Of a stretch of 64,000 bases of DNA, positions 1 through 9,247 are shown piece by piece. The stretch is from Saccharothrix sp. ALI-22-I. Lineage in GTDB: Bacteria; Actinomycetota; Actinomycetes; Mycobacteriales; Pseudonocardiaceae. The notes below the pieces were generated by a model. The model was not told the origin of the DNA and searched no databases. It saw nothing but the letters and a program-made list of their open reading frames with translations. Location: NCBI RefSeq assembly GCF_001984175.1, contig NZ_MTQP01000048.1:62001-126000 (forward strand), read 5' to 3'. How positions within the stretch are numbered: position 1 is the first letter of the stretch; every line of letters starts with the position of its first letter. Both the position numbers and the translations under genes were made by a program.

Positions 1-706
1 ACTGCGACGCCACGCCCGCGACCAGCAGCGCCGCGCCGAGCACCTTGAGCAGGAACACCTCGGGTTCGGGGCTGTCCACCAGTGCCGACACGTACCGGCC
101 GAATTTGAGTGCGATGATCAACACCACGGTGATGGCGGCGAGCGAGATGCCCACCGCGCTCAGCCCGCCGAGGAAGCTCACGCCCGCCAGCACGGCGGTC
201 AGGATCGGCAGGTAGACCGCCATCGCCAGGTCCTCGAACACCAGGATGGACAGCACCACCGGCGTTTCCCGGTTACCCAGCCGGCCCAGATCGCCGAGCA
301 CCTTCGCGATGATCCCGGACGACGAGATGTAGGTGACGCCGCCCATCGCCAGCGCACCGACCGCGCCCCAGCCCAGGATCAGCGCGGCGATCACGCCCGG
401 CGTCGCGTTCAGCACGATGTCCACCACACCGGCCGTCCACGACCGCTTCAGCCCCGTCACCAACTCGGCGGCCGAGTACTCCAGGCCGAGCAGGAGCAGC
501 AGCAGGATCACGCCGATCTCGCTGGAGATGTGGGTGAAGTCCTCGATGCCGTGCAACGGCACCAGGCCGCCCTGCCCGAAGGCCAGACCGCCGATCAGGT
601 AGAGCGGGATCGGGGAGATGCCGATCCGCCACGCCATCTTGCCGAGCAGGCCCAGCCCGAAGAAGACCGCGCCCAATTGGATGAGTGCGATTGCGGTGCT
701 CTCCAA
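1..706 (-). CDS. Cation/proton antiporter membrane subunit, KhtU-like (CPA2), 3' end beyond window
   Basis: This is the integral-membrane subunit of a K+(Na+)/H+ antiporter of the CPA2/Kef type, which exchanges cations for protons at the cytoplasmic membrane. Only the N-terminal about 235 residues are here; the frame runs off the left edge. From a TTG at 706 the protein reads MESTAIALIQLGAVFFGLGL and continues as strongly hydrophobic helices, including a typical ISPIPLYLIGGLAFGQGG segment. The TTG start is chosen because it lies 5 bp after the stop of the regulatory-subunit gene and gives the expected short hydrophobic N-terminus. Together with the TrkA-C gene upstream it forms a two-gene operon like khtTU. 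The substrate ion is inferred from the family. Confidence 0.8.
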   Translation of the reverse strand, partial: MESTAIALIQLGAVFFGLGLLGKMAWRIGISPIPLYLIGGLAFGQGGLVPLHGIEDFTHISSEIGVILLLLLLGLEYSAAELVTGLKRSWTAGVVDIVLNATPGVIAALILGWGAVGALAMGGVTYISSSGIIAKVLGDLGRLGNRETPVVLSILVFEDLAMAVYLPILTAVLAGVSFLGGLSAVGISLAAITVVLIIALKFGRYVSALVDSPEPEVFLLKVLGAALLVAGVASQ

Positions 707-711
707 GGGTT

Positions 712-1206
712 TCAGCCACCGCCCAGCAGTTCGGCCGCTGCGGCGAGACCGTCCGCGGTGCCGACCACGACGACCAGGTCACCGCCCGCGAACACGAAGT
801 CCGGACGCGGCGACGGGTGCACCGCGCCGGCGCGCACGACGGCCACGATGGACGCGCCGGTGCGGGTGCGCAGCTCGGTCTCGGCCAACGCGTGGCCGTC
901 GAACCGGGAACCGGGCACGATCGGGAACTGCTTGGTCGAGATGCCCTCGACGTCGCGGTGCTGCTCCTGCAACTGCGCCACCAGGTTGGGCGCGCCGAGC
1001 AGCCCGGCGAGGGTGCTCGCCTCCGCGGGCGTCAGCGCTATCGACGCCATGCAGTCGTCGGGGTCGTCGAGGCTCGACACGATCAGCTCGAACTTGCCGT
1101 CCCGGTGCGTGATCACCCCGATCCGACGGCCTGCGCGGATCATGAAGTCCTGACGGGTGCCGATCCCCGGTAGCGGCGTCACCTCGACGTTCACCCGTTC
1201 GATCAT
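712..1206 (-). CDS. Antiporter regulatory subunit, KhtT-like, TrkA-C domain
   Basis: This cytoplasmic regulator is predicted to gate the adjacent antiporter in response to nucleotides or pH. It is 164 aa and starts at ATG 1206 (MIERVNVEVTPLPGIGTRQDF), the usual start of KhtT-like proteins. The N-terminal half is the KhtT-specific domain. Residues about 90-164 form a TrkA-C (RCK-C) domain with VPGSRFDGHALAE and a final GGDLVVVVGT segment. It is immediately upstream of the membrane subunit on the same strand and is divergently arranged with the DUF1015 gene; only 6 bp separate the two start codons, so their promoters must overlap the opposite coding regions. Confidence 0.85.
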   Translation of the reverse strand: MIERVNVEVTPLPGIGTRQDFMIRAGRRIGVITHRDGKFELIVSSLDDPDDCMASIALTPAEASTLAGLLGAPNLVAQLQEQHRDVEGISTKQFPIVPGSRFDGHALAETELRTRTGASIVAVVRAGAVHPSPRPDFVFAGGDLVVVVGTADGLAAAAELLGGG

Positions 1207-1212
1207 AATCGC

Positions 1213-2328
1213 GTGATGGGACGGGTACGGGCGATAAGCCGGGGCTGGGTCGTCCGCGACCGCGTGCCCGGACCGGACGTGGACGAGTTCGCCGAACCGG
1301 AGCGGATCGTCGCCGCCCTGGCCCGCGCCCGTCCCGGCACGCTGCTCGCCGTGCAGCACCCGCACCGCACGCCCACCGCGCTCGCCGCCGGTTCCAGCCT
1401 CCTCGACGCCCTGCCGCACGCCCGCGCCGAACTCGCCCACCTGCGCCGCAACGCCTACCGCGAGGTGCGGGACGTCGTCGCGCCGTACCGCGTGGACGGC
1501 CCGGACGGCACCGCGTACGGCTTGCTGTGCATGGTCGACCCGGCGGCCGTCGGGCACACCGAGGACGTCTACCCCGACGTGGTCGCCGAGCGCGCCCGCG
1601 TCCTGTCCGGCCTCGGCTGCGTGACCAGCGCGGCGATGCTGGTGCCGGTCGCACGCGAGGTCCGGCTGACCCGGCTGGTGGCGGAGGTGGACGACGAGCC
1701 CGCCGTGTCCGTGGTCGATCCAGGCGGGCGACGGCACTGGTTGTGGCTGGTCGGGCCTGGTGAACGCCAGGACGCCCTGTTGGCCGCGGCCGGCGAGCAC
1801 CCGTTGATGGTCGCCGACGGCAACCACCGGGTAGCCGCGTCGGCCGGGCTGTCCGGACTGTTGGCGCTGGTCACAGCCGGTCCGGACGTGCGGATCGGAC
1901 CGATTCACCGAGCCGTGGTCGGCACCGGCCTGTCGTTGGCGGACCTGACCGTCGCGTGGCGCGGCGTCGGCCTGACGGTCACCCCGGTCGACGTCGCGAC
2001 CCGTCCGTCGCCCGGGATCTTGATCGCGGTGGCCGGTACTTCCGCCGTTCGCGTCGAACTGCCGTCAGCCGGCGTGGACCACGCGTTCGTGGAGGCCGTG
2101 CTGTTGGACAAGGCGCTCGGACTCGACCCCGAGAGCCCGCACGTACGCCCGGTGACCGGTGACGTTCCATTGGCCGACGGCGCGCAGGCGGACGCAGTCC
2201 TGCTGATAGCCCCCGTGCCGCTGGCCGACGTGCTGGCCGTCCACGCCGCCGGTGGCCGGATGCCGCGCAAGAGCACCTACTTCACCCCGAAGCCGCGCAG
2301 CGGCCTGCTGCTCGCCGACCTGGACTGA
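1213..2328 (+). CDS. DUF1015 family protein
   Basis: This cytosolic protein of about 370 aa belongs to the widespread DUF1015 family, whose biochemical role I cannot assign. Support comes from the family landmarks: an ADGNHRVAAS segment (a DGNHR motif near residue 205) and the C-terminal signature MPRKSTYFTPKPRSGLLL. GTG 1213 or ATG 1216 are both possible starts. It is divergent from the antiporter regulator and is followed by about 410 bp without an intact gene. Confidence 0.8.
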   Translation: MMGRVRAISRGWVVRDRVPGPDVDEFAEPERIVAALARARPGTLLAVQHPHRTPTALAAGSSLLDALPHARAELAHLRRNAYREVRDVVAPYRVDGPDGTAYGLLCMVDPAAVGHTEDVYPDVVAERARVLSGLGCVTSAAMLVPVAREVRLTRLVAEVDDEPAVSVVDPGGRRHWLWLVGPGERQDALLAAAGEHPLMVADGNHRVAASAGLSGLLALVTAGPDVRIGPIHRAVVGTGLSLADLTVAWRGVGLTVTPVDVATRPSPGILIAVAGTSAVRVELPSAGVDHAFVEAVLLDKALGLDPESPHVRPVTGDVPLADGAQADAVLLIAPVPLADVLAVHAAGGRMPRKSTYFTPKPRSGLLLADLD

Positions 2329-2532
2329 CTGGTCCGAGTCACCAGAACCCCGAGCGGCCCCGCCCCGGACCGGCCCTGCCCCGGACCGGCCCGGACGAGC
2401 GCGTCCAAGGCTTCGCAGGGGTACCCGCCCAGGGGACCCCTGCTTTGATCTTGCCGGCGGGGTCCGACAATTTCGAGGGTCGGCCGTGCGCCTGTGGACA
2501 AGTCCGAGCGACCCTGCGGTCAGGTCTCCGAC

Positions 2533-2631
2533 GTGGCGGCGCGCACACCGCTGCGCCGCCCGATGACGCCGGAAGAGGCGGCCGCAGCCGTGGTCTTCCT
2601 CGCCCCACCGGCCGTGTCCGGCATCACCTGA
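2533..2631 (+). pseudogene. Remnant of a short-chain dehydrogenase C-terminus
   Basis: A short open stretch encodes VAARTPLRRPMTPEEAAAAV followed by VFLAPPAVSGIT and a stop. This is the characteristic C-terminal end of short-chain dehydrogenases/reductases (TPEExAxAVxFLaSxxASgITG). No Rossmann GxxxGxG motif or YxxxK catalytic motif is found upstream in any frame, and the glycine that usually follows the IT is replaced by the stop. I read it as a decayed gene tail in the 2329-2745 gap; the rest of that gap shows nothing recognisable. Confidence 0.4.
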
Positions 2632-2745
2632 AGAGGAACCGCTGCTCGACCGCGGCGGGCACTAGCCACCTGATGCGGGTGTGACGGGCCGCACCAGGCA
2701 CAATTGGAGGTTGACGACCGTCGTCGCGTTGAGGAGGAAAACCCC

Positions 2746-3474
2746 GTGGGACACGGTGAGCTGCGTGGCGTGGTGGCCCTCGACGGGCCGTCCGGCACCG
2801 GCAAGTCCTCCGCAGCACGCCGACTCGCGGCCACGCTCGGCGCGCGTTACCTGGACACCGGCGCGATGTACCGCGCCATCACGCTGGCCGTGCTGCGCGC
2901 CGGCGTCGACCTCACCGACCAGGCGCGGGTCGCCGAGGTCGCCGGTGCGGCGGTCGTCGTCCAGGGCACGAACCCGGAGCGGTCGACGACCTTCCTGGAC
3001 GGCGAGGACGTCGGCGCCGAGATCCGCGGTCCCGAGGTGACGCTGGCCGTGTCGCCGGTCTCGGCCGTGCCCGCGGTGCGCCGGCTGCTGGTCGACCGAC
3101 AACGCCGCATCATCGCCACCGCGCTGGACGAGGCGGGCGGCATCGTGGTGGAGGGCCGTGACATCGGCACCGCCGTCGTGCCCGACGCGCCGCTCAAGGT
3201 CTACCTCACCGCCGACGCCGAGGCCCGCGCCCAACGCCGCGCCAAGCAGGACAGCGCGTCCGGCCGCGAGTCCACGTTGGACGCGACGCTCGCCGACGTG
3301 CAGCGCCGCGACGCCTACGACTCGTCGCGCGCGGTGTCGCCGCTGCGTGCCGCCGACGACGCGGTGGTGCTCGACACGACGGCACTGGACCTCCCGGGCA
3401 CGCTGGACGCGCTGCTGGACCTGGTCGACGAGCACGGGCTGCTGGCCCAGCCGAGCGGACGGGTGTGCGGGTGA
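2746..3474 (+). CDS. cmk: Cytidylate kinase (CMP/dCMP kinase)
   Basis: It phosphorylates CMP and dCMP to the diphosphates with ATP, feeding pyrimidine nucleotide pools in the cytosol. The 242-aa protein opens with the P-loop GVVALDGPSGTGKSS, followed by YLDTGAMYRA, then VEGRDIGTAVVP and an RRAKQD lid segment, all standard for Cmk. GTG 2746 is chosen because a GAGGAGG ribosome site lies 8 bp upstream and the P-loop then sits at the normal distance from the N-terminus. It is the first gene of the cmk-plsC-der operon and its stop overlaps the next start (GTGA). Confidence 0.95.
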   Translation: MGHGELRGVVALDGPSGTGKSSAARRLAATLGARYLDTGAMYRAITLAVLRAGVDLTDQARVAEVAGAAVVVQGTNPERSTTFLDGEDVGAEIRGPEVTLAVSPVSAVPAVRRLLVDRQRRIIATALDEAGGIVVEGRDIGTAVVPDAPLKVYLTADAEARAQRRAKQDSASGRESTLDATLADVQRRDAYDSSRAVSPLRAADDAVVLDTTALDLPGTLDALLDLVDEHGLLAQPSGRVCG

Positions 3475-4115
3475 CCGATCAGCTCCCCGAGGGTTCGGCG
3501 CCCTGGCTGCACGACATCGGCCGATGGATCTCGCGCGGGCCCTTCCGGACGCCGTTCCGCGTACGGGTGCACGGCGCCGAGCGGATGCCGCTGGAAGGCC
3601 CCGTGGTCGTCGTGGCCAACCACAGCTCGATGGTGGACGGGCCGATATTGTTCGGCGCCCTGCCCCGGCGTGTGGTGTTCTTGATCAAGCAGGAGATGTT
3701 CAAAGGCGTGGTGGGCACGCTGCTGCGCAAGATCGGCCAGCTGGCCGTGCGGCGCGGCGAGCCCGACCGGGCGCCGCTGCTCGCCGCGCAGAAGGTGCTG
3801 CGGGCCGGTGGCGTGGTCGGCGTGTTCCCCGAGGGCACCCGCGGCTCGGGCGACGTGACCGAGGCCCAGAAGGGCGCGGCGTGGCTCGCCCGCTCGTCCG
3901 GCGCGGTCGTCGTGCCCGTCGCGTGCCGGGGCACCCTGCGCCCGGCCGGAACCGGACGACGGTTCCGGCCCGTGGTGGACGTGCTCGTGGGTGAGCCGTT
4001 CGAGCTGCCGACCGACAAGGGTCGTCAGGCGCTCGACAAGGCCACCGAGCAGGTCCGCGACCGCTTGGCCACGCTGGTGGCCGAGCTCGACAGCCAGCGA
4101 GGAGAAGCAAGATGA
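3471..4115 (+). CDS. 1-acyl-sn-glycerol-3-phosphate acyltransferase family protein (PlsC-like)
   Basis: This is a membrane-associated acyltransferase predicted to acylate lysophosphatidate or a similar acceptor in phospholipid synthesis. It shows the NHSSMVD (NHx4D) catalytic motif near residue 45, a [10 protein letters not shown] substrate motif near residue 120 and a VVPVACRGT segment. The length (about 214 aa) fits the family. The start is taken as GTG 3471, giving a 4-bp GTGA overlap with cmk; GTG 3465 is also possible. It overlaps der by ATGA, so the three genes are translationally coupled, a common actinobacterial arrangement. Confidence 0.9.
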   Translation: MTDQLPEGSAPWLHDIGRWISRGPFRTPFRVRVHGAERMPLEGPVVVVANHSSMVDGPILFGALPRRVVFLIKQEMFKGVVGTLLRKIGQLAVRRGEPDRAPLLAAQKVLRAGGVVGVFPEGTRGSGDVTEAQKGAAWLARSSGAVVVPVACRGTLRPAGTGRRFRPVVDVLVGEPFELPTDKGRQALDKATEQVRDRLATLVAELDSQRGEAR

Positions 4116-5518
4116 CGGACTTGGACGGCACCTGGGCGGACGAGTCCGACTGGACCGCGTTCGACGAGACGGTGGAGGGCGAGGAGGGCGGCGCGCCGCC
4201 GATGCCCGTGCTGGCCGTGGTCGGCCGGCCCAACGTCGGCAAGTCGACCCTGGTCAACCGCATCATCGGCCGCCGTGAGGCGGTCGTGCAGGACGTGCCC
4301 GGCGTGACCCGCGACCGGGTCGCGTACGACGCGCTGTGGAACGGCCGCAAGTTCACCGTGGTCGACACCGGCGGCTGGGAGCCCGACGCCGTCGGCATGA
4401 TGGCCGCGGTCGCCGCGCAGGCCGAACTGGCCATGGCCACCGCCGACGCGATCCTGTTCGTGGTGGACGCCACCGTCGGCGCGACCACCAACGACGAGGC
4501 CGCGGTGAAGCTGCTGCGCCGGTCCAAGCGGCCCGTGCTGCTGGTGGCCAACAAGGTCGACGACGAGCGGCTGGTGGCCGAGGTCGCGTCACTGTGGTCG
4601 CTGGGCCTCGGCGAGCCGATCCCGGTGTCCGGCCTGCACGGTCGCGGTTCGGGCGACATGCTCGACGCGATCCTGAAGGCCCTGCCCGAGACGCCGCGCG
4701 AGACGTTCGAGGCCGTTCGCGGTGGCCCGCGCCGGGTGGCGCTGGTCGGCCGGCCGAACGTCGGCAAGTCGTCCCTGCTCAACCGCCTCAGCGGTGAGAA
4801 CCGGTCCGTCGTGCACGACGTCGCGGGCACCACCGTCGACCCGGTCGACTCCCTCGTGGAGCTGGACGACGAGGTGTGGCGGTTCGTCGACACGGCCGGC
4901 CTGCGCAAGCGGGTGAACTTCGCGTCCGGCGCGGAGTACTACGCGTCGCTGCGCACCAAGGCCGCGATCGAGTCCGCCGAGGTCGCGATCGTGCTGCTGG
5001 ACGCGTCCGAGCCGATCAGCGAGCAGGACCTGCGGGTGCTGACCATGGTCGTGGACTCTGGTCGGGCGTGCGTGCTGGCGTTCAACAAGTGGGACCTCGT
5101 GGACGAGGACCGGCGCCACGCGATGGTGCGTGAGCTGGAGCGGGGCCTGGTCCGGGTGCCGTGGGCGGAGCGCGTGAACGTCTCGGCGTTGACCGGGCGT
5201 TCGGTGCGCAAGCTCGCGCCCGCGTTGCGGACCGCGCTGAAATCCTGGGACACCCGGGTGCCCACCGGGCGGCTGAACTCGTGGCTGAACGACCTGATCG
5301 CCGCGACCCCGCCGCCGGTGCGCAGCGGTAAGCAGCCGAAGGTGCTGTTCGCCACCCAGGCCAGCACCCGTCCGCCGACGTTCGTGCTGTTCACGACCGG
5401 TTTCCTGGAGGCCGGGTACCGGCGGTTCATCGAGCGCAAGCTGCGCGAGGAGTTCGACTTCGCGGGCAGCCCGGTGCGCATCTCGGTGCGGGTGCGGGAG
5501 AAGCGCCAGAAGAAGTGA
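4112..5518 (+). CDS. der: Ribosome biogenesis GTPase Der (EngA)
   Basis: Der is an essential GTPase with two tandem G domains that acts in 50S subunit maturation. The 468-aa protein has an acidic actinobacterial N-terminal extension of about 35 residues. G domain 1 follows with [14 protein letters not shown] and NKVD, then G domain 2 with [14 protein letters not shown] and NKWD, and a C-terminal KH-like domain ending in the basic [10 protein letters not shown]. It overlaps plsC by ATGA and ends the operon 22 bp before the response-regulator gene. Confidence 0.97.
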   Translation: MTDLDGTWADESDWTAFDETVEGEEGGAPPMPVLAVVGRPNVGKSTLVNRIIGRREAVVQDVPGVTRDRVAYDALWNGRKFTVVDTGGWEPDAVGMMAAVAAQAELAMATADAILFVVDATVGATTNDEAAVKLLRRSKRPVLLVANKVDDERLVAEVASLWSLGLGEPIPVSGLHGRGSGDMLDAILKALPETPRETFEAVRGGPRRVALVGRPNVGKSSLLNRLSGENRSVVHDVAGTTVDPVDSLVELDDEVWRFVDTAGLRKRVNFASGAEYYASLRTKAAIESAEVAIVLLDASEPISEQDLRVLTMVVDSGRACVLAFNKWDLVDEDRRHAMVRELERGLVRVPWAERVNVSALTGRSVRKLAPALRTALKSWDTRVPTGRLNSWLNDLIAATPPPVRSGKQPKVLFATQASTRPPTFVLFTTGFLEAGYRRFIERKLREEFDFAGSPVRISVRVREKRQKK

Positions 5519-5540
5519 TCCGGTTGCTCCGGCAGGCGGA

Positions 5541-6197
5541 ATGCGGTTGCCTGGCACCGTGCCGGTGCGATTGGTCCTCGCTGACGACGAACCGCTGCTC
5601 CGCCGAGGGCTGAAAGTGCTGCTGGAGGCCGACGGCCGGGTCGAGGTCGTCGGCGAGGCCGCGGACGGCGCCGGCCTGCTCGAAGCCGTGCGCCGCCTCC
5701 GGCCGGACGTGGCGCTGGTGGACGTGCAGATGCCGGGCATGGACGGGCTGACGGCGTTGAAGGCGCTGCTGGCGTGGCCCGACCCGCCCGCGTTGGCCGT
5801 GCTGACCACGTTCGACCTGGACGAATACGTGGCGACGGCGTTGGAGCTGGGAGCCCAGGGCTTCCTGCTCAAGGATGCCGAACCCGACGCCCTGGCCCGC
5901 GCCGTGCTCGACCTGGCCGCCGGGGGAGCGGTCCTGGACCCCCGGATCACCGCCCGCCTGCTGCCCAAGCTGCGTGCCACCCGCCTGCGCGAGAACCCGC
6001 ACCTCAACGGCCTGAGCGCCCGCGAACGCCAGGTCCTGACCCTGCTGGCCAGCGGCCAACCGAACAGCGCGATCGCCGCCGCATTAGGCCTCAGCGAGGC
6101 CACGGTGAAGAGCTACGTCTCCACGGTCCTCACCAAACTAGGAGTCGAGAACCGCGTCCAAGCCGCCCTGGTGGCGCACCAGGTGGGCACGTGGTGA
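5541..6197 (+). CDS. NarL/LuxR-family response regulator
   Basis: This is a DNA-binding response regulator partnered with the histidine kinase that overlaps its stop codon. The receiver domain has the acidic pair in LADDE (residues about 13-15), the phosphoacceptor D61 in VALVDVQMPG, the T in LTTFD and the K in LLKD. A LuxR helix-turn-helix occupies about 150-210 (LSARERQVLTLLASGQPNSA, SEATVKSYVSTVLTKLGV). Residue L182, inside the HTH, is encoded by a rare TTA codon (6084-6086), so translation could depend on the bldA leucyl-tRNA. Targets are unknown. Confidence 0.93.
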   Translation: MRLPGTVPVRLVLADDEPLLRRGLKVLLEADGRVEVVGEAADGAGLLEAVRRLRPDVALVDVQMPGMDGLTALKALLAWPDPPALAVLTTFDLDEYVATALELGAQGFLLKDAEPDALARAVLDLAAGGAVLDPRITARLLPKLRATRLRENPHLNGLSARERQVLTLLASGQPNSAIAAALGLSEATVKSYVSTVLTKLGVENRVQAALVAHQVGTW

Positions 6198-7312
6198 TCT
6201 TCCTGGAGTTCCTGGTCGTCACGGTGCCCGCCGCGATGGTGCTGATGGCCGACTACGTGCCGTACACGTGGTCCATCCCCACGGCCCTGGCGGCGTGCCT
6301 GCTCCTCCCACTGCGCCGTTGGCGCCCCTGGACAGCGGCCCTGCTCTGCCTACCAGGCCTGATCGGCGGCCTCGGCTGGCCACCCACCGTCATAGCCATG
6401 TACCGCATCGGCCGAAAAACACCCGTACCGGTGATGATCACGTGGGTAGCGGTCGCGACCATCCTCCCCTCCACCCTGGTGGTAGTGACCCAAGCCCTAC
6501 CCCCCAGCGCCGCCCTCCTGACGTTCGCGTTCAGCCTCTTCATGTCCGGCGCCCCCACCGCCCTAGGCGCCCTGATCACCACCAGACGCGAACTCACCGC
6601 AAGCCTCGCCGAAGCCTCCCGCGCCCGAACCGCCGAACTGCAGGCACGCGAAGACGGCGCCCGAGCGTCCGAACGCGCCCGCATAGCCCGCGAGATCCAC
6701 GACGCCGTAGGCCACCACGCCACCCTCATAGCCGTCGAATCAGCAGCCCTAGCCGCCACCACAGACGACACAAAGACCCGAGACACAGCCCTACGCCTCC
6801 GCGCACTGGCCAAGGAAGCCCTAGCCGAAATGCGCGCAGCCCTGGGCCTGCTCAACACCGAACCGACACCAGGCTTCGAAGGCATCCAGTCCCTCATCGA
6901 CCGCGCAAGATCAGCAGGCCTCACCGTCCGCTACGAAGACCAAAGCGGCGCGCCGCCACCACCGGCCACAGGCAGAGCGGTCTACCGGGTGATCCAAGAA
7001 GCCCTGACCAACGTGACCAAACACGCTCCCGGCGCCGAAGTCCAAGTGCGACTGTCGAAACAGGACGGACACCTGCACGTGTCCATCGTCAACGACCCAC
7101 CCACAACCCACGTGCCACCACCAGACCAAGGCGGCCACGGCCTACACGGCCTAAGAGAACGCGTAACCCTGGTAGGCGGCACCCTGACCACCACCCCCCG
7201 ACCAGACGGCAGCTTCGCACTGGACGCGAACCTACCCACGGGTCCGTCGAAAGTTGACACAGATGACTCGACTTTCGGCGGTAGTGCACGAAACCCCGCG
7301 AACGCACAGTAG
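6194..7312 (+). CDS. Two-component sensor histidine kinase, HisKA_3 type
   Basis: This membrane histidine kinase is predicted to phosphorylate the upstream response regulator. Starting at GTG 6194 (GTGA overlap with the regulator stop) it is 372 aa. The first about 130 residues hold four or five hydrophobic segments with short loops. A coiled linker and the HisKA_3 box ERARIAREIHDAVGHH follow, then an HATPase_c domain with VIQEALTNVTKHA and GGHGLHGLRERV. The short loops suggest it senses a membrane signal. Codon use changes from about 6.3 kb onward, with many CTA, ACA, GCA and CGA codons compared with the GC3-rich der gene. The last 20 residues run into AT-richer sequence before the terminator. 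Confidence 0.92.
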   Translation: MIFLEFLVVTVPAAMVLMADYVPYTWSIPTALAACLLLPLRRWRPWTAALLCLPGLIGGLGWPPTVIAMYRIGRKTPVPVMITWVAVATILPSTLVVVTQALPPSAALLTFAFSLFMSGAPTALGALITTRRELTASLAEASRARTAELQAREDGARASERARIAREIHDAVGHHATLIAVESAALAATTDDTKTRDTALRLRALAKEALAEMRAALGLLNTEPTPGFEGIQSLIDRARSAGLTVRYEDQSGAPPPPATGRAVYRVIQEALTNVTKHAPGAEVQVRLSKQDGHLHVSIVNDPPTTHVPPPDQGGHGLHGLRERVTLVGGTLTTTPRPDGSFALDANLPTGPSKVDTDDSTFGGSARNPANAQ

Positions 7313-7352
7313 GTAGGCGTCGATCCGGGGGAGCGGTGAGACCGAGGGGAGC

Positions 7353-7381
7353 ACAGAGGCCCGCCCCTGGCGGGCCTCTGT
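7353..7381. terminator. Perfect 13-bp hairpin terminator after the sensor kinase
   Basis: ACAGAGGCCCGCC and its exact reverse complement are separated by the 3-nt loop CCT. There is no T-tract, as is usual for high-GC actinobacterial terminators. It separates the two-component operon from tRNA-Pro. Confidence 0.75.
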
Positions 7382-7484
7382 CATTCCCCCAGCTAGACCG
7401 CCTGACCCCCCAATCCAGGGGCCCGCGTCGGGGGCCCGTTGCGAGTGCGCTAAGCTATCCACGCACCCCACAACGGGATGCGGC

Positions 7485-7561
<77 letters not shown>

Positions 7562-7568
7562 CCAGTGA

Positions 7569-7610
7569 CCAGCGGGTTTGCCTTTCGAGGCAAGCCCGCT
7601 GGTGTCGTTT
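7569..7610. terminator. Hairpin terminator between tRNA-Pro and the integrase end
   Basis: CCAGCGGGTTTGCC and GGCAAGCCCGCTGG form a 14-bp stem (one G-T pair) around the loop TTTCGA, followed by TGTCGTTTT. It can end tRNA transcription from the left and integrase transcription from the right. It comes from the element, since the flank beyond the other two cores is different. Confidence 0.7.
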
Positions 7611-7619
7611 TCGGCTGTT

Positions 7620-7639
7620 GTGGTCGCAATGTGGTCGCA
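7620..7639 (+). repeat. Direct repeats GTGGTCGCA next to attL (possible integrase arm sites)
   Basis: GTGGTCGCA occurs twice with 11-bp spacing (7620-7628, 7631-7639). Its reverse complement TGCGACCAC occurs at 8880-8888, with a one-mismatch copy at 8891-8899, just upstream of the integrase start. Short repeats near the core are typical arm-type sites of tyrosine integrases. No binding data are available. Confidence 0.35.
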
Positions 7640-7648
7640 GTCGGCCGG

Positions 7649-8822
7649 TCAGGCGACGTCGGCCTCGTTCAGCGCATGGGCGATGACGTCGACCGCGTCG
7701 TGGGCGACGTGGCGCAGCAGGTGGCCGTAGACCTCGGTGGTGGTGGACAGGGTCGAGTGGCGCATCGCGCGGGAGATCACGGCGAGCGGCACGCGTGAGC
7801 TGAGCATCGTGGTGGCGGCGAAGTGCCGTAGGTCGTGCACGCGGATCCTGGGCAGTCCGGCGGCGTCGGCGAGTTGGTGGAAGTGCCGGAGCACGTACTC
7901 GGGGCGCAGTGGCCTGCCGTCGCGGCGGTGGAACACCAGGCCGTCGCCGGGTTGGCGGAGCCGCTGGTGGCGCAGCGCGGTGACGACGCGGTCGGACAGG
8001 CCGATCCAGGCACGGCTGCTCTTGGTCTTCGGGGCGGTGAGGACCGGTGTGGTGTTGTTGATGTTGGACAGCGTGTAGCGGATGAACGCCACCTGGTCGT
8101 CGAGGGTGATGTCGTCCCAGTGCAGGGCGAGCGCCTCGCCTTTGCGCAGGCCGGTGCCGATGATGACTTCGAACAGGTCGGTCAGCGGGTCATCGTGGTC
8201 GTGGCAATAGCGCAGGAATCGTGCGGCCTCGATCGGTGACCAACAGGCGGGCTCGTACTTCGGCGGCTGCGGCACCAGCACGTAGCGAGCGGGGTTGTGG
8301 GCCAGTCGTCGTTGTCGGACGGTCGGTGAGGCCGCTGGACAGGGTGGCGACGCAGCGCCGTAGGGTGACCGGACCGCGCCCGGCGGCCAGCTGGTCGTGG
8401 ATGAACAGCGTGATGTGCTGGTGGTTGAGCGCGTCCAGCCGCACCGCGCCCAGGGCGGGAACGAGGTTCTTGCAGACGTAGTCGCTGTAGCGGGCGGTGG
8501 TCGTCGGCTTGAGCGTCGATGCCTTGTCGCGTAGCCACGTGGTCAGGTAGTCGGCGACGGTCTGCTTGTCGTCGGTGACGATGCCGGTCCGCTCGTACTC
8601 CAGCACCTTGGCCAGGGCGACCTGAGCTTCTGTCCTGGTGGCGAAGCCGCTGCGCCGCATGGTCCGCCGACGCCCGTCCAACGACGGCAGGTCAACCGCG
8701 AACGCCCACCGCCCGTGCCTGCCGCTCGCCAGCTCGGGGCAGCGGGCGCCGAGCTGCCTGCCTGTGTGGTCCCTACAGCCACACCGTCGATACACGCGCC
8801 CACGTTGAGGGTTGCTCATCAT
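7649..8822 (-). pseudogene. Tyrosine integrase of element 1, frameshifted
   Basis: This site-specific recombinase would integrate and excise element 1 at tRNA-Pro. From ATG 8822 the N-terminal part has a Cys-containing start (RRCGCRDHTGRQLGARCPEL), an AP2-like arm-binding region and a core-binding SAM-like domain. The frame then breaks near 8320, after RRCVATLSS. The other frame resumes with VRQRRLAHNPARY and carries the catalytic domain: R in GTGLRKGEAL, HDLRH, the second His in MRHST and Tyr in TTEVYGHL. Both halves are otherwise intact and no residue seems to be lost, so a 1- or 2-base indel explains it. Unless the frameshift is a sequencing error or is bypassed, the element cannot mobilise with its own enzyme. 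Confidence 0.88.
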
Positions 8823-8964
8823 GACCTTCTCTCGTGTTCCGCCTCCCGTGTTGGAGGTGGAACACGAGCGTGTGCCGCATGCGACCACACCGCGACCACC
8901 GAGGACGACACCGCAGGTCGTGCTCGTGGCACTTGTCGCCACCTCACCACGCGGCTTGGATGTG

Positions 8965-9247
8965 TCACTCCTGCGGTGGGCCAGTGCCGAAAATCGGTTC
9001 ATGCTGCATGACCAGCGGCGATGAATTTTCGAGCGGCACAGGGCCGGTCAGGGTGATGTGGTAGATGGCGGTGTTGGTGTCGCGGTCGTAGTGGATCTCC
9101 AGGCGGAGTGCCTCGAACAGGGCGCGGGCAAGGTCTTCGGGTAGCCGGTCCAGTTCGATCCTGGTCACGGGCAGGGTGTCGATGAGGTCCGGGTTGGGTG
9201 CGTGCTGGATGCGCTGCTCGGCTTCGGCGAGTTGGAATGCCCGACGA
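8965..9247 (-). pseudogene. C-terminal remnant of a large serine recombinase
   Basis: The frame RRAFQLAEAEQRIQHAPNPD continues to MTRIELDRLPEDLARALFEA and LRLEIHYDRDTNTAIYHITL. This resembles the C-terminal tail of actinobacterial large serine recombinases, where an xLPxxLxRxLFEALxLxIxYD stretch precedes the end. No resolvase catalytic domain is present. It is joined directly to an alpha/beta-hydrolase fragment on one side and to an IS-end-like sequence (9017-9043) on the other, so this is a recombination scar. Confidence 0.45.
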
